A stretch of 64,000 nt of DNA from an uncultured beta proteobacterium (GCA_903889565.1 CAISYC010000066.1:111826-175825); one strand, 5' to 3'. Numbered from the stretch's first letter, positions 16,394 to 25,650 are shown. Numbers and translations: made by a program. Notes: generated by a model from the sequence alone, not told the origin.

Positions 16394-18814
16394 TCAGAAT
16401 CTCCAGTTCAACGCGAAATCGAGAAAGTTGCGCGCGGTCTGCACACCGTCGTACGGGTGCAGCGTGCGGCCGATGCCGTAGCGCAGGGTCAAGCGGTCAT
16501 CGGCATCCCATTCCTGCTCATAGCGCGCGCCGTATACCGGTCCGCTGCCGAAACCCTGCTGGCTGTAGCTGCCGACCGTGGCCACCAGACGATGGCGGAA
16601 TGCCCGCGTATAACGCCGCCACTGCAGCCATTCGTTGGCGAATTCGAGCGTCGGCGAAAAATCGTTCGACGGATTAAAGTACGGCGTATTCGCGAGCGAG
16701 TTATGCGATGCGTAGAGACCGCCGGTCACTTCGAGTTTGTAGACGGGGCCGGCGATCACGCGCTCGGTCCAGCGCGCCTGCACGGCATTGCGCTGGTTGC
16801 CATCGCTGAAATTCATCCGCTCGTAGCCGGCCGCGGCGCTGCGCGATTCGTTCGCCTGCCAGACGACTTCGCCGGCGCCGAGGCGCGCATTGATACCGGC
16901 AAGACTCGCCTGCAGCGGAATTTCATTGGTCGATGAATCGAGCCGGCCGCGGATGGTCCAGAAGTCATCCGGCGAGTACGCCAGCGAACCGGCAATCCCC
17001 GTATTGCCCGCGTTGATGCCCTGCGACAGTTCGCCGGTGGCGACGAACAAGGTCGATCGGTATTCAAGGCCGGCGCCGATGCGGTTGCGCCGCCCGGTAC
17101 CATTGTCGAATTTCGCCTCCGCGTCGAATGCGTGGGCGAAGACGCGATAGTTGTAATCGAACGGGCTCGAGTAAAGCCGCGTATCGACTGCGTAATCCTG
17201 CGTGCCGGCCGGGCCGCCGCCGCTCGAGCGGCCGACCGTCGCATCGACAATCAGTTCGCGCATCTCGTGCACCTGAGCCAGGCGCGTCGTCCTGACAACG
17301 CGGCCGTCCTCGGCGGCCACCGCCTGCGCCAGCGCAAGGGCAGCTTCGGCCTTGCGGTAATCGCGCATTTCGAGCAATGCACCGGCATGCTCGCCAAGCG
17401 CACCGCTGTTGTCCGGATCGGCAGCCAGTATCCAGGTCAGTTCCCGTTCGGCCCTGCGCGGCCAGCCGCGCGCGCGCATGACACTCGCGTAATCGGTCCG
17501 CACTTCCATGTTGTAAGGCGCGCGATCCGACAAAATGTGCAGCCGCTCGGCGGCTTCGCCCGGCTGGTTGGCGAACAACGGCGCCATCGCCCGCGCCGAC
17601 AGCACCCGCGCATAAGCCGGGTTTTCGTGCACGGTCGCCGGACTCCATGCGTCCATCCATTGCGGCGTCGCTGCCACTGCGGCGTCAATTTCGCGCAGCG
17701 CAGCAGCGTGGTCTTCGCTTTCGGCCAGCGCATAAAAAAGCCCGATGCGCGTTTCCAGATTGGCCGGATCGCCGGCCAGCGCAGCGCGATACAAATCGCG
17801 CGCCTTTTCCGGCTGCTCCAGATACAAATAGGCGGACGCCGCAGCGGACTGCGCGTAGGCCGGCAGCGGCGCTGGCCGTGACGCCATCGCCCCATACAAG
17901 GCGACCGCCTCGCGCATGCGATAGCGTTCGCGCAACGCGCCGATGCGGTCGAGCGCGAGCTGGCGTTCGGTCGCATTGAGTTCTGCGTTGCGGTCAAGCG
18001 CGCGCGCGCCGGCGGCGTCGCTGTCGGCGAGTGCGACGTCAATCACTGCGAAGCGTGCCAGACCGCGTCCGGTGTCTGCTGCGATTGCTCCCCAGCGGAT
18101 CCGGTGCGCGGTTCGATCGGCGGCCATCGCCGCGCGTTCATCGGCCGACAGTACACCGGCATTTTGATCGGCGATTTCGATGCCGAGTTGCGGCGTGCCC
18201 AGACGCGACAGCGTCTGGATCTTGCCGCGCAGGGCGTCGCGGTGGTTCGGCTGCTGCTGCAGGATCGATTGATACGCAGCGAGTGCAGCGAAATCGTCTT
18301 CGCGCAGCACCGCAATCTCCGCAAAGGCTTCGAGCACGTCGATGCGACGCGGCTGCGCGAGGCGCAGGCGTTCGATCATTGAGCCGGCCTCATCCAGTCT
18401 GCCCGCGGCAGCCAGTGTCAGCGCGAGGCCGATTTGCGGCTCGACGCGCGCAGGATCGCGCGCGATCGCTTCGCGATACAGGCTTTCAGCCAACTCGAAT
18501 CGATGCAGCGCGCGCGCCGAACCGGCGAGCCCTTCGATTACATAGACTGGAGCGGTCGTGCGGTCGATGCGATCAACGAGCGCCAGCGCCTCGGCATGTT
18601 CGCCGGACCAGCCCAGGATGACCGCGTAATCGTTGCGGATATCGCGGCGCTGCGGATTTTCCGCCATCAGCGACTTCAGGGTCACCAGCGCGGCGCCGGT
18701 CTGGCCCTCGCGCGCCTGTTCGACCGCCTGCTGGTAACGCGCATTCACTGCAGCAACAGCCTCGATTGGCTCGGCCGCAATTGCCGGCGTCACGGCCAGA
18801 GCGATCCATGCCAT
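16394..18814 (-). CDS. pgaA: PgaA, outer-membrane PNAG export porin
   Basis: The 806-residue protein carries a long TPR region (about 25-500) and a C-terminal beta-barrel (about 510-806) that ends in ARNFLDFALNWRF with the terminal aromatic residue expected of outer-membrane porins. This is the PgaA layout: TPRs bind deacetylated PNAG and the barrel exports it. The ATG at 18814 lacks a ribosome site and a basic leader. Ten codons upstream a CTG (18844) has AAGGAG at 7 bases and would give a better signal peptide beginning with TIKPIALFV; this is probably the true start. First gene of the pga operon. Confidence 0.9.
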   Translation of the reverse strand: MAWIALAVTPAIAAEPIEAVAAVNARYQQAVEQAREGQTGAALVTLKSLMAENPQRRDIRNDYAVILGWSGEHAEALALVDRIDRTTAPVYVIEGLAGSARALHRFELAESLYREAIARDPARVEPQIGLALTLAAAGRLDEAGSMIERLRLAQPRRIDVLEAFAEIAVLREDDFAALAAYQSILQQQPNHRDALRGKIQTLSRLGTPQLGIEIADQNAGVLSADERAAMAADRTAHRIRWGAIAADTGRGLARFAVIDVALADSDAAGARALDRNAELNATERQLALDRIGALRERYRMREAVALYGAMASRPAPLPAYAQSAAASAYLYLEQPEKARDLYRAALAGDPANLETRIGLFYALAESEDHAAALREIDAAVAATPQWMDAWSPATVHENPAYARVLSARAMAPLFANQPGEAAERLHILSDRAPYNMEVRTDYASVMRARGWPRRAERELTWILAADPDNSGALGEHAGALLEMRDYRKAEAALALAQAVAAEDGRVVRTTRLAQVHEMRELIVDATVGRSSGGGPAGTQDYAVDTRLYSSPFDYNYRVFAHAFDAEAKFDNGTGRRNRIGAGLEYRSTLFVATGELSQGINAGNTGIAGSLAYSPDDFWTIRGRLDSSTNEIPLQASLAGINARLGAGEVVWQANESRSAAAGYERMNFSDGNQRNAVQARWTERVIAGPVYKLEVTGGLYASHNSLANTPYFNPSNDFSPTLEFANEWLQWRRYTRAFRHRLVATVGSYSQQGFGSGPVYGARYEQEWDADDRLTLRYGIGRTLHPYDGVQTARNFLDFALNWRF

Positions 18815-19040
18815 GACAAACAGCGCGATTGGTTTGATCGTCAGGCGCCTTCTCCTTGACGAAGCACTCGCAGATTTGCAATAAGCCGGAAGGTAAACAT
18901 GGTTTTCGCCGCAGTCTTTGCGCCTTATTCGTCAAATAACCGTTCGATAATGTTGGCGCCGGCGTCAAACGCAGTGGCAATGTGCCAATGGAGCAGGCTT
19001 CGACGTGAAGCGGATTGTTGTCGAAGCTGCCAGTTAATTC

Positions 19041-19056
19041 TGTGCGATGCCGTACA
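19041..19056. promoter_or_regulatory. TGTNCG-N4-CGNACA palindrome, site 6
   Basis: TGTGCGATGCCGTACA, an exact match, 38 bp before the permease start at 19095. It is the closest site to a start codon in this set and lies in the 280-base pgaA/permease divergent gap, which holds nothing else recognisable. Confidence 0.65.
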
Positions 19057-19094
19057 TACGCTGCCGGGGCTTTGCTCTACTCTGCCCCCACTTC

Positions 19095-20231
19095 ATGGAT
19101 TCCCCGCCATTTCAGAGCGCTGCCATCGATCAGGCGAACCCGCAGGAATTTCTGCTGTCGGGATGGTGGACCGCGCGCGGCATCGGCGCGATCGCGCCTG
19201 AGCTCGAAACGCTGTCGGTGCCTGCGGGCCATACGCTGGTGATGGATGGCGCAGGCATCGACGCCTTCGATACCGCCGGCGCCTGGGTATTGCAAAAACT
19301 GCTGCGGCGACTGCGCGGCGCCGGCGCGGCAGTCACGCTGCGCGCGCTGCGCACGGAGTTCAGCAAACTGCTGGAAGTGGTCGGCCAGCAAGTAGATGCG
19401 ACCCGGAACAAACCGGTGGCGCTGGCAGCGAGGCCGGATTCAACGCTGACCGCATTCGGCCGCAGCTGCGACAGCGCCAGCCGACAGGCGATTGCCCTGC
19501 TGGGCTTCGTCGGCGAATGCGCGGTTACGCTGGCCGGTTGCATCAGGCAACCGGCACGTTTGCGCTGGCGCCCCATCCTTTACAACATCCGCAGCGCGGG
19601 CTTCGATGCGCTTCCGATCGTCGGCCTGCTGTCCCTTCTGCTCGGCATTGTGGTGGCGTATCAGGGCGCCGATCAGTTGCGGCGCTACGGCGCCAACATT
19701 TTCGTCGCTGATCTGGTCGGCCTGTCGATGCTGCGCGAATTCGCGCCCTTGATCACCGCCATCATCATCGCCGGCCGCTCCGGCTCGGCCTATGCCGCGC
19801 AGATCGGCACCATGCAGGTTACCGAGGAGATCGACGCCATGCGCACCATCGGCATCGCGCCGATGGAACTGCTGGTGCTGCCGAAGATACTGGCGCTGCT
19901 GATCGCAATGCCGCTGCTGACCGTGTTCGCCGACGGCCTCGGCGTGTTCGGCGGCATGATCATGGCGCGCGCCCAGCTTGGTGTCGATTTCGGCGAATTC
20001 CTTGACCGCTTCGTCAAGGCGGTGAGTCCCACCGCCTGTCTGATCGGCATCGGCAAGGCGCCGGTATTCGCCGCCATCATTGCGGTGGTCGGCTGCTTTC
20101 AGGGCTTTCGCACGAGCGGCGGCGCCGACAGCGTCGGCCGTTCAACCACGCGCAGCGTCGTGCAGTCGATTTTTCTGGTGATCGTCGCTGACGCCCTGTT
20201 TTCCGTCGCCTTCAGCGCGCTCGATCTGTGA
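19095..20231 (+). CDS. MlaE-type ABC permease with fused STAS-like domain
   Basis: The 378-residue protein has an N-terminal STAS-like domain (about 1-105: LVMDGAGIDAFDTAGAWVLQKLL) fused to an MlaE permease (about 115-378) with the family motifs VADLVGLSMLREFAPLITAIIIAGRSGSA and EIDAMRTIGI. In E. coli Mla the STAS protein MlaB is separate; fusion is common in other lineages. It forms the membrane part of a lipid transporter with the next three genes. No Shine-Dalgarno sequence is visible before the ATG at 19095; an upstream ATG at 19047 lies inside the palindrome and is unlikely. Confidence 0.9.
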   Translation: MDSPPFQSAAIDQANPQEFLLSGWWTARGIGAIAPELETLSVPAGHTLVMDGAGIDAFDTAGAWVLQKLLRRLRGAGAAVTLRALRTEFSKLLEVVGQQVDATRNKPVALAARPDSTLTAFGRSCDSASRQAIALLGFVGECAVTLAGCIRQPARLRWRPILYNIRSAGFDALPIVGLLSLLLGIVVAYQGADQLRRYGANIFVADLVGLSMLREFAPLITAIIIAGRSGSAYAAQIGTMQVTEEIDAMRTIGIAPMELLVLPKILALLIAMPLLTVFADGLGVFGGMIMARAQLGVDFGEFLDRFVKAVSPTACLIGIGKAPVFAAIIAVVGCFQGFRTSGGADSVGRSTTRSVVQSIFLVIVADALFSVAFSALDL

Positions 20232-21073
20232 TGCAAGCCGCCGCCGCCAACAACGCCGCAGTCATTGAAATCCGCGGCCTCACCACCCGCTTCGGCGCGC
20301 ATGTCGTGCACGACGGACTCGACCTCGACATCAGGCGTGCGGAAATCTTCGCCATCGTCGGCGGCAGCGGCTCGGGCAAATCGACCCTGCTGCGCGAAAT
20401 GATCCTGCTGCACACGCCGGATGCCGGCTCGATCCATGTGCTCGGCGTCGCGCTCGAACACATCAACGATGAAGCAGCACTCGCGCTGCGCCGGCGTTGC
20501 GGTGTGATGTTCCAGCACGGCGGCCTGTTCGGCGCGCTGACCGTCACCGAGAATGTCGGTCTGCCGCTGCGCGAACACAGCGCGCTGGCGGATCCGCTGA
20601 TCGATGAAATCGCCGCCTGGAAGCTCGCCATGACCGGCCTCGCGCCGGAAGTCGGCCTGCAATATCCGTCCGAATTGAGCGGCGGCATGCTAAAACGCGC
20701 CTCGCTCGCCCGTGCCCTCGCGCTCGATCCGGAATTGCTGTTTCTCGACGAACCGACTGCCGGCCTTGATCCGAACAGTGCTGACGGCGTCGATACGCTG
20801 GTGCGCAAGCTGCGCGACACCTTCGGTCTGACGATCGTGATGATCACGCATGATCTCGACTTGTTGTGGCAGGTCGCCGACCGCGTCGGCGTGCTTGCGG
20901 AAGGCAAAATGCAGGGCGTGGGCACCATGCGCGAACTCGCGCAAATGAAGCAGCCGGCGATCCGCACATTTTTCGACGGTCCGCGCGGGCGTGCGGCTGA
21001 GGGGCAAGAAGAACGACAGGCTGCGGCAACAACCGCCGCAACACCGGGGAACCCGCCATCGAAACCAAAGTGA
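20231..21073 (+). CDS. MlaF-type ABC transporter ATPase
   Basis: The 280-residue ATPase has Walker A GGSGSGKST (about 43), the signature LSGGMLKRASLARAL, Walker B LLFLDEPTAGLDP and the switch histidine in MITHDL. The signature followed by KRASLARA is characteristic of the MlaF/MCE-type ATPases. The ATG overlaps the last base of the permease stop (TGATG), so the genes are coupled. It energises retrograde or anterograde phospholipid transport with the MCE protein that follows. The final 30 residues are disordered (Ala/Glu/Pro). Confidence 0.92.
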   Translation: MQAAAANNAAVIEIRGLTTRFGAHVVHDGLDLDIRRAEIFAIVGGSGSGKSTLLREMILLHTPDAGSIHVLGVALEHINDEAALALRRRCGVMFQHGGLFGALTVTENVGLPLREHSALADPLIDEIAAWKLAMTGLAPEVGLQYPSELSGGMLKRASLARALALDPELLFLDEPTAGLDPNSADGVDTLVRKLRDTFGLTIVMITHDLDLLWQVADRVGVLAEGKMQGVGTMRELAQMKQPAIRTFFDGPRGRAAEGQEERQAAATTAATPGNPPSKPK

Positions 21074-22008
21074 ACTACACGCTGGTCGGTGCATTCGTGC
21101 TGGTTCTCGGCGCGGCGCTGATCGCGGGCGTGCTGTGGCTGGCCTCGGGCGGCGCGTTTCAGAAAAAATACGATCTCTACGCGGCGATCGAAAATGAATC
21201 GGTGGCGGGCCTCAACCTGAACGCGCCGGTCAAATACTACGGCGTCGATGTCGGCAAGGTGCGCAGCGTGACGCTCGCGCCCGGCAATCCCGAGCAGGTC
21301 AACCTGCTGTTCGCAATCGAACGCGGCACGCCGGTCAGGGAGAGCACGATCGCCGTACTGAAAACCCAGGGTCTGACCGGCATCGCCTATGTCGAGTTGA
21401 GCGGCGGCGCGGCGGGTTCACCGCCACTGCGCGCCGCCGCCGGCGAAAAATACCCGCTGATCAAGACCAAGCCCTCACTCAGCGCGCGGCTGGAAAATAT
21501 GCTGACCACGGTGCTGGCCAAACTCGACAGCACCGCGGGCAACATCAATTCAGTGCTCAGCGACGAGAACCGCGCGGCGTTCAGGAACATCCTCGCCAAT
21601 CTGGCGGCGGTCACGCAGACGTTCGCGGCGCGCAAGGCCACGCTCGACGCCGGCATTACCAATGCGTCGCGCACGCTGGATAACAGCGCGCAGGCCAGCG
21701 CCGAACTCGGCCCGGTGATCGAACGCATCGGGCACGCCGCCGACGCCGTTGAAAAAATGGGCAAGGCAGCCGCACTCGCCGCTGCCAGCGCCGGCCGCAC
21801 GCTGGATGCGAGCGGTCCCGATATCAAACGCTTCACCGCCGAGACACTGCCCGAGTTCGAACGCGTACTCGGCGAAATGGCCGCGCTCGCGGCTTCGCTG
21901 CGGCGCCTCAGCGAACGCATGGAAGGCAGCCCCGGCGGGTTGCTGCTGGGCAGACGGCCGGTGCCGCCGGGTCCGGGCGAAGAGACCGGCAAAGGCGCGC
22001 CAAAATGA
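21070..22008 (+). CDS. MlaD-type MCE protein
   Basis: The 312-residue protein has one N-terminal transmembrane helix (YTLVGAFVLVLGAALIAGV), an MCE domain (about 35-115: VAGLNLNAPVKYYGVDVGKV, QGLTGIAYVELSGG) and a long helical tail, as in lipid-binding MlaD/PqiB proteins. The GTG at 21070 overlaps the preceding stop. Family members usually begin METK(x)NYTLVG; here the codon in the Met position is ATC (in ATC-GAA-ACC-AAA), with GGGGA before it, so either ATC is used or the start has mutated to the GTG four codons on. Confidence 0.9.
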   Translation: MNYTLVGAFVLVLGAALIAGVLWLASGGAFQKKYDLYAAIENESVAGLNLNAPVKYYGVDVGKVRSVTLAPGNPEQVNLLFAIERGTPVRESTIAVLKTQGLTGIAYVELSGGAAGSPPLRAAAGEKYPLIKTKPSLSARLENMLTTVLAKLDSTAGNINSVLSDENRAAFRNILANLAAVTQTFAARKATLDAGITNASRTLDNSAQASAELGPVIERIGHAADAVEKMGKAAALAAASAGRTLDASGPDIKRFTAETLPEFERVLGEMAALAASLRRLSERMEGSPGGLLLGRRPVPPGPGEETGKGAPK

Positions 22009-22682
22009 GTGCGCATTACGCCATGCGAACCGGGCTCCGCGATTGGCGACGCGGTGGCGCGCTGCTTGGACTTGCTGCACTCATCCTGCTGGGCGGTTGC
22101 AGCGCAATCCGGCCGCTACTGGCGCCGGCAACCCATCCCGACTATTACGCGCTTGCCTACACGCCCGATGCGAGCGCCAATGCCGCAGCGGCCATTCGGA
22201 GCAGCGGGCGCAACCTGCCGACATTGATCATCAGCCCGCCGCAGGCGGCGGCAGGCTTTGACAGCCAGCGCATGATGTATACGCGGCGTGCCGATCAACT
22301 CGAATATTTTGCCAACAATGAATGGATCGACACGCCGGCGCGCATGCTCGCACCACTGCTCGTCGCCGCCCTCGGCAATAGCGGCGGTTTTCGCACGGTG
22401 GTGCAGACACCGAGCCCCGCGTCCGGCGAACTGCGCCTCGATATCGAAATTCTGCGCCTGCAGCAGGAGTTTTTCAGCACGCCCAGCCGGGTTCGCTTTG
22501 CGCTGCGCGCCACCCTCGTCGAGAGCGCCACGCGGCGCGTCATCGCCACGCGCGAATTCGAGGCCGTGATCAGCACGGCCAGCGACGATCCTCATGGTGG
22601 TGTGGTGGCGGCGAATCGCGCCGTGAAAATCGTGCTCGACGAACTGGCGGCGTATTGCGCCGACGCGCCCCGCCGGCCCTGA
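22005..22682 (+). CDS. ABC-type transport auxiliary lipoprotein (PqiC/DUF330-like)
   Basis: The 225-residue lipoprotein has a lipobox LLGGC (Cys32) and the family pattern YYALAYTPD near the N-terminus, ADQLEYFANNEWIDTPARML in the middle, and a beta-rich C-terminal half (LRLDIEILRLQQEF). Such lipoproteins form the outer-membrane side of MCE transport systems. It overlaps the MCE gene by four bases (ATGA). Together with the preceding three genes it makes a complete permease-ATPase-MCE-lipoprotein operon; no MlaC is encoded here. Confidence 0.88.
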   Translation: MSAHYAMRTGLRDWRRGGALLGLAALILLGGCSAIRPLLAPATHPDYYALAYTPDASANAAAAIRSSGRNLPTLIISPPQAAAGFDSQRMMYTRRADQLEYFANNEWIDTPARMLAPLLVAALGNSGGFRTVVQTPSPASGELRLDIEILRLQQEFFSTPSRVRFALRATLVESATRRVIATREFEAVISTASDDPHGGVVAANRAVKIVLDELAAYCADAPRRP

Positions 22683-22784
22683 GGTATCACCGCGCAATTG
22701 CATCGCCACGGAGTGCGGGCAAACGAAAAGGCCGCATTGCGCCTGGATCGCGCAACGCCGCCTCTCCACGAATGCCGACAAAAA

Positions 22785-23084
22785 CTATTTGTTTGCCGGC
22801 GCACCCGGAATGACAACCACAGTACTGCCACCCTTGCCGCGCTCGCCCTGCGCACCCGTATCACCGGTGGCGCCGGTTGCACCGGTGGCACCCTTTTCGG
22901 CCGTTGCACCGGTGGCACCGGTGGCGCCGGTTTCACCCGCAGGACCGGCAGGACCCGGCGGGCCCGGAACAACCACAGGGGCCGGCGTAACTACAACTGG
23001 CGGCGGTGTCACCACCGTCGGACGATCACAGGCGCTCAATCCGAGCGCGATCAAAACGGCTGCAGCGAGAATCGAAACCTTCAT
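22785..23084 (-). CDS. Short collagen-like lipoprotein
   Basis: The 99-residue protein has a lipoprotein signal (ALGLSAC, Cys19), a Pro/Val-rich linker ([17 protein letters not shown]) and about 15 Gly-X-Y triplets (about 41-86), mostly GAT, GPA and GDT, with one break where the expected Gly is Ala (AEK). It ends in a hydrophobic [13 protein letters not shown]. Collagen-like repeats form triple helices; the lipid anchor suggests a trimeric stalk on the cell envelope. The function is unknown. A larger relative lies at 26555-27226. Confidence 0.8.
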   Translation of the reverse strand: MKVSILAAAVLIALGLSACDRPTVVTPPPVVVTPAPVVVPGPPGPAGPAGETGATGATGATAEKGATGATGATGDTGAQGERGKGGSTVVVIPGAPANK

Positions 23085-23232
23085 GAGAATTCCTTAGTCT
23101 GTATTGAAGAAAGCCGCCCGCCGCGAACACGACGGCGACACGAAGTTACACAGTGAACGTACGCGTTATTCAAGCCTGCTTCAGTTCGCTGGCGCGCATA
23201 CCGGCGAACATGGCGCCCCGCATCCTGCGCAA

Positions 23233-25242
23233 TTACTTGCCGGCGGGCGGCAGCAGGTCGCCCGCCTTGACGCCGACATCGGCGCGCGCCTGGTTCATCA
23301 GCAGTGCGCAACGACTGTCGCCTTCGCGCGTGCGCCCCTTGCCGAAGTCGAGCAAGGGAATCAGCGCACCGAGGCCCGCCGTCACCGCGCCAAGCGCGAG
23401 GGCGAGTCCGCCGCGCGCCATCACGCCGCCCATTTCAGGATGCACGGCCGGATTACGGAAGGTTCCGCTGATCGCGATCGGCCCGCGCAGCGAAGCGAGA
23501 CTGAAACCCTTCGACTGCGAAACCAGCCGCAAGTGCAACGTTTCGTCGGTGAAAGTGACGTCCCCACTGCCGGTGATATTGACCTTGGGCGTATCGAGCA
23601 GCAACGCATCGACCGTGAAATCGCCGTTGATCGCTTTGAAATCGCCAACCAGACAGCGAATCGGCACCTGCTGGTCGCCGCCCAGCATGACTGCGATCGA
23701 ATTGGCGATATCGAGGTTTGACATTCTCAACATCAATTCACTGACCGAACCGCCGTCCATGATCAGCGCCGCCTCGCCGTTGGCGGCGCCGAGCATCTGC
23801 GCGATCGAATTGCCGCCGCCTTCGAGTCTGGCACGGCCGCCCAGCGCGCCGGTGTCGGCGGCAGCCAGCTTCGCTGCCGGGAACATGCGCTCCAGACGCA
23901 GGCCCTTGGCGGTGAGCTCGGCGCGCGTGGCGATGCGCGACTGCCGGCCGTCCATTTCGAGTTGCATCACGAGACTGCCGCCGGCAAGACCGAAATCGAG
24001 CGGTGCAAGCCTGAGCACGCCGTCGTTGATGATGAGATGCGCGTTCATGTTTTCGAGTGGAATTTTTCCGGTGAAGATTTTGTCGCCGCGAAAATGAACA
24101 TCGGCGTTTGCCGCGCGAAGTTTTTCAAGATTGAAGGGGCTGTCCGGCAGCACGCGCCCGCTGTCGACCGCAACCGCGTCGGGTTGCGTGGCATTGTCGG
24201 CACCGATGAATCCGCCCAGATCCTTCATGCGCAATTTTTTCGAGACCAGCATGGCCGTGATCATTTGCGGGTGTTTGCCGCGATCCACCGCAAAGTCGCC
24301 GGCAAGATCGCTTTTGCCGACCGTGCCCTTGAAGCGGCGGAAGGTCCACACATCACCGGCATGCTCAAGAAAACCGGCAAGTTGGTACTCGGGTGTCGGC
24401 GGAAACGGCACGCCGATGATCGGATACCACTGTGCGAGATCGCCGCCCTCGACCTTGAAATTCAGCTGCTCGCCGCGCAGGTGCAGAGGGTCGAGCAGCA
24501 CACCATCGATAACGGCTTTGGTTGCGCCCAGTGTCGCGCTCACTTTGAGCGGGTACGGTTGATCGCGGCTGCGCAGACTGAGCAGTGCGCCGCCCTGCGC
24601 ATGCAGCGTTGTCGGCAGGCCTTTGAAGCGGCCCGTTGCCGTCATCGCCAGACCGGTCCCGGCAATATCCTTGCCGTCTGTCAGCGTTTTGACCTCAAAC
24701 GCGAGATCGGTCTTGATGGCGGGGTCGCGGTAGATTGCAGTGCCGTGATCGATCGTCAATGCGCCGATGACCGGCCATTCAATCGGCGCGTTTTTATCGC
24801 TGGCATTGAAGCGCCAATTGGGCGTGCCGTCGCTGCCGACTTCGAGCAGCAGATGCGGCTCCGACAAGGCCATCACCGGAAAGACGGTGCTGCCGGCGAA
24901 CAGTTGCAGAATATCGATGCGCAAATCGAGCCGCCTGATCTCGGCCATGTTCGGCTGCGTGCTGCCCGCCGCATTGCCGAAGACGATTTCGTTGGCAATG
25001 ATGCGTGGATGCAACGACAGCTGAATTTCAAGGTCACCCCTGATCGCAAAATTGCGGCCGGTGGCCCTGCTGACTTGATGCTCAAGCGGCGCACGCAGCC
25101 AGTTCCAGCCGAACAGTGCGATGTAGAACGCGACAAGCAGAAACGGCGCGACCGACAGTGCGGCCGTCCATTTGAACCAGCGCGATGCAATCATCGTGCG
25201 GACACCGGCGACCGGAGATGATGGCGGCTCTCGCGGATCCAT
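23233..25242 (-). CDS. AsmA-family protein
   Basis: The 669-residue protein has a transmembrane helix near the N-terminus (about 25-47: ALSVAPFLLVAFYIALFGW) and the AsmA N-terminal motif LEHQVSRATGRNFAIRGDLE, followed by long beta-rich sequence and a C-terminal AsmA domain (GNSIAQMLGAANGEAALIMD, ISGTFRNPAVHP). AsmA-like proteins are inner-membrane-anchored, bridge the periplasm and are linked to phospholipid movement and outer-membrane homeostasis. The ATG at 25242 is chosen as the longest clear start; an ATG at 25194 is equally possible and neither has a strong ribosome site. Confidence 0.88.
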   Translation of the reverse strand: MDPREPPSSPVAGVRTMIASRWFKWTAALSVAPFLLVAFYIALFGWNWLRAPLEHQVSRATGRNFAIRGDLEIQLSLHPRIIANEIVFGNAAGSTQPNMAEIRRLDLRIDILQLFAGSTVFPVMALSEPHLLLEVGSDGTPNWRFNASDKNAPIEWPVIGALTIDHGTAIYRDPAIKTDLAFEVKTLTDGKDIAGTGLAMTATGRFKGLPTTLHAQGGALLSLRSRDQPYPLKVSATLGATKAVIDGVLLDPLHLRGEQLNFKVEGGDLAQWYPIIGVPFPPTPEYQLAGFLEHAGDVWTFRRFKGTVGKSDLAGDFAVDRGKHPQMITAMLVSKKLRMKDLGGFIGADNATQPDAVAVDSGRVLPDSPFNLEKLRAANADVHFRGDKIFTGKIPLENMNAHLIINDGVLRLAPLDFGLAGGSLVMQLEMDGRQSRIATRAELTAKGLRLERMFPAAKLAAADTGALGGRARLEGGGNSIAQMLGAANGEAALIMDGGSVSELMLRMSNLDIANSIAVMLGGDQQVPIRCLVGDFKAINGDFTVDALLLDTPKVNITGSGDVTFTDETLHLRLVSQSKGFSLASLRGPIAISGTFRNPAVHPEMGGVMARGGLALALGAVTAGLGALIPLLDFGKGRTREGDSRCALLMNQARADVGVKAGDLLPPAGK

Positions 25243-25339
25243 GCGGCCTACGGTGCCTGCTGCAGAATTAATCCGTCGCCGGCCACTTCCTGAATTCGAT
25301 GCGGCGTCAGCGCGTTGACGGCGCCGCCGGTTGCCATGA

Positions 25340-25498
25340 TCAAATACGGCCGGTCAGCAATAGCACCAGCAGGATCACTACCAGCAAGCCGACCCCGCCG
25401 CTGGGTCCATAACCCCAGCCGCGGCTGTGCGGCCAGGTTGGAATCACACCGAGCAGAATCAGCACCAGTATCACCAGGATAATTGTTCCGACGCCCAT
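25340..25498 (-). CDS. DUF3309 tiny membrane protein
   Basis: The 52-residue protein reads MGVGTIILVILVLILLGVIP, then TWPHSRGWGYGPSGGVG, then a second hydrophobic stretch ending in LLLTGRI. The central PTWPxSRGWGYGPSGG is the hallmark of DUF3309. Two transmembrane helices and the conserved loop make it an inner-membrane protein of unknown function. GGAG lies 8 bases before the ATG. An exact regulatory palindrome (25597-25612) lies 98 bp upstream. Confidence 0.88.
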   Translation of the reverse strand: MGVGTIILVILVLILLGVIPTWPHSRGWGYGPSGGVGLLVVILLVLLLTGRI

Positions 25499-25596
25499 TT
25501 TTATTCTCCACGTTCAAACGCGCACCGCGATCGCGGCAAGCAGCCGTCGCGGACGATGAATCGGCATCGATTGTCGGGGCGATCAGCCGGTCATTC

Positions 25597-25612
25597 TGTG
25601 CGTTGTCGCACA
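25597..25612. promoter_or_regulatory. TGTNCG-N4-CGNACA palindrome, site 7
   Basis: TGTGCGTTGTCGCACA, exact, 98 bp before the DUF3309 start. It faces the leftward gene, while site 8 next to it probably serves the rightward operon. Confidence 0.75.
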
Positions 25613-25634
25613 CAACGGCCGTCCGCGCCGGCTA

Positions 25635-25650
25635 TGTGCGCAAGCGCACG
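25635..25650. promoter_or_regulatory. TGTNCG-N4-CGNACA palindrome, site 8
   Basis: TGTGCGCAAGCGCACG, one mismatch in the last base, 82 bp before the small membrane protein start at 25733 and 22 bp from site 7. Confidence 0.65.
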
